Source: a virus
DNA: 27,449 nucleotides
IMG/VR virus record: IMGVR_UViG_3300006845_000035
Span: 1-27,449 of that record
Direction: 5' to 3' (one strand)
The position numbers were made by a program, and so were the translations under genes. Position 1 is the first letter of the stretch; every line of letters begins with the position of its first letter. The notes beneath the pieces were generated by a model, which made no database searches, was not told where the DNA came from, and saw only the letters and a list, made by a program, of their open reading frames with translations. This document shows positions 27,342 to 27,449 of the stretch, in pieces.

Positions 27342-27449
27342 GTTTCCTACACAAGCTCGCCGCGCGTGTCCTGGACCGCATGTAGCGCGAACCCGACCCC
27401 TCACCGTCCGGAGAAGAGTCGGGCCCACTTCCTCGGCTACCGCCTCGGC
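27319..27449. other. Noncoding end of window upstream of the - strand gene
   Basis: Past the promoter the segment turns GC-rich again. No gene is evident up to the right edge. A weak CCCGAC/GTCGGG stem (27392-27397 and 27418-27423) is the only structure seen. A divergent + strand gene may begin beyond the window. Confidence 0.4.

Noticed and set aside
27392-27423. CCCGAC/GTCGGG stem near the right edge
   Set aside because: The stem is short with a 20-base loop, and no gene context is visible.

Overview
The window looks like part of the genome of a tailed phage or prophage with a long non-contractile tail (siphovirus morphology) that infects a high-GC actinomycete such as Streptomyces, Micromonospora or Actinoplanes. 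The grounds are the very GC-rich sequence with G/C at most third codon positions, frequent GTG starts, start/stop overlaps of 1 or 4 bases at most junctions, and a canonical order of phage genes. All genes but the last lie on the + strand. No integrase, tRNA, insertion sequence or CRISPR array was seen, so free phage and prophage cannot be told apart from this window.

Layout. (1) 1-6672, early/replication region: the C-terminal end of a DNA methyltransferase, two unknown small proteins, then a replication module of O-like initiator, DnaC-like helicase loader and DnaB-like helicase. It is followed by unknown, partly Cys-rich proteins and a small ribbon-helix-helix-like protein. (2) 6673-6943, noncoding, with a perfect 17-bp hairpin. 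(3) 6944-13962, packaging and head: small and large terminase, portal, MuF-like minor head protein, scaffold, major capsid protein. (4) 13968-18670, decoration and head-tail joining proteins, including a LamG-like protein. (5) 18685-24367, tail: major tail protein, chaperone pair made by -1 frameshifting on GGGAAAA, tape measure, hub, tip protein. (6) 24370-26073, lysis: membrane/coiled-coil protein, GH25 lysozyme, small Pro-rich ORF, holin. (7) 26070-26870, a KilAC-type antirepressor closing the late operon, then a terminator. (8) 26937-27305 on the - strand, a convergent HTH gene with a near-consensus promoter placed for a leaderless mRNA.

The most notable signal is an apparent replication origin inside the initiator gene. 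Seven copies of TGACGGT-N6/7-ACCGTCA lie at 1820-1989. They are followed by four 9-base direct repeats (consensus GAACTGCCA) spaced 11-12 bp apart in a locally AT-richer stretch at 2012-2055. The iterons alternate between two reading frames, so the conserved object is the DNA, not the peptide. This recalls the phage lambda O gene/ori arrangement, here followed by a DnaC-like loader and the phage's own DnaB.

Other signals: two perfectly inverted 15-bp operator-like palindromes at 5968-6023, the second overlapping a start codon; a 30-bp perfect palindrome that buries the portal ribosome binding site; and a well-placed internal start in the endolysin gene. Assignments rest on reading motifs by eye; no database search was possible.
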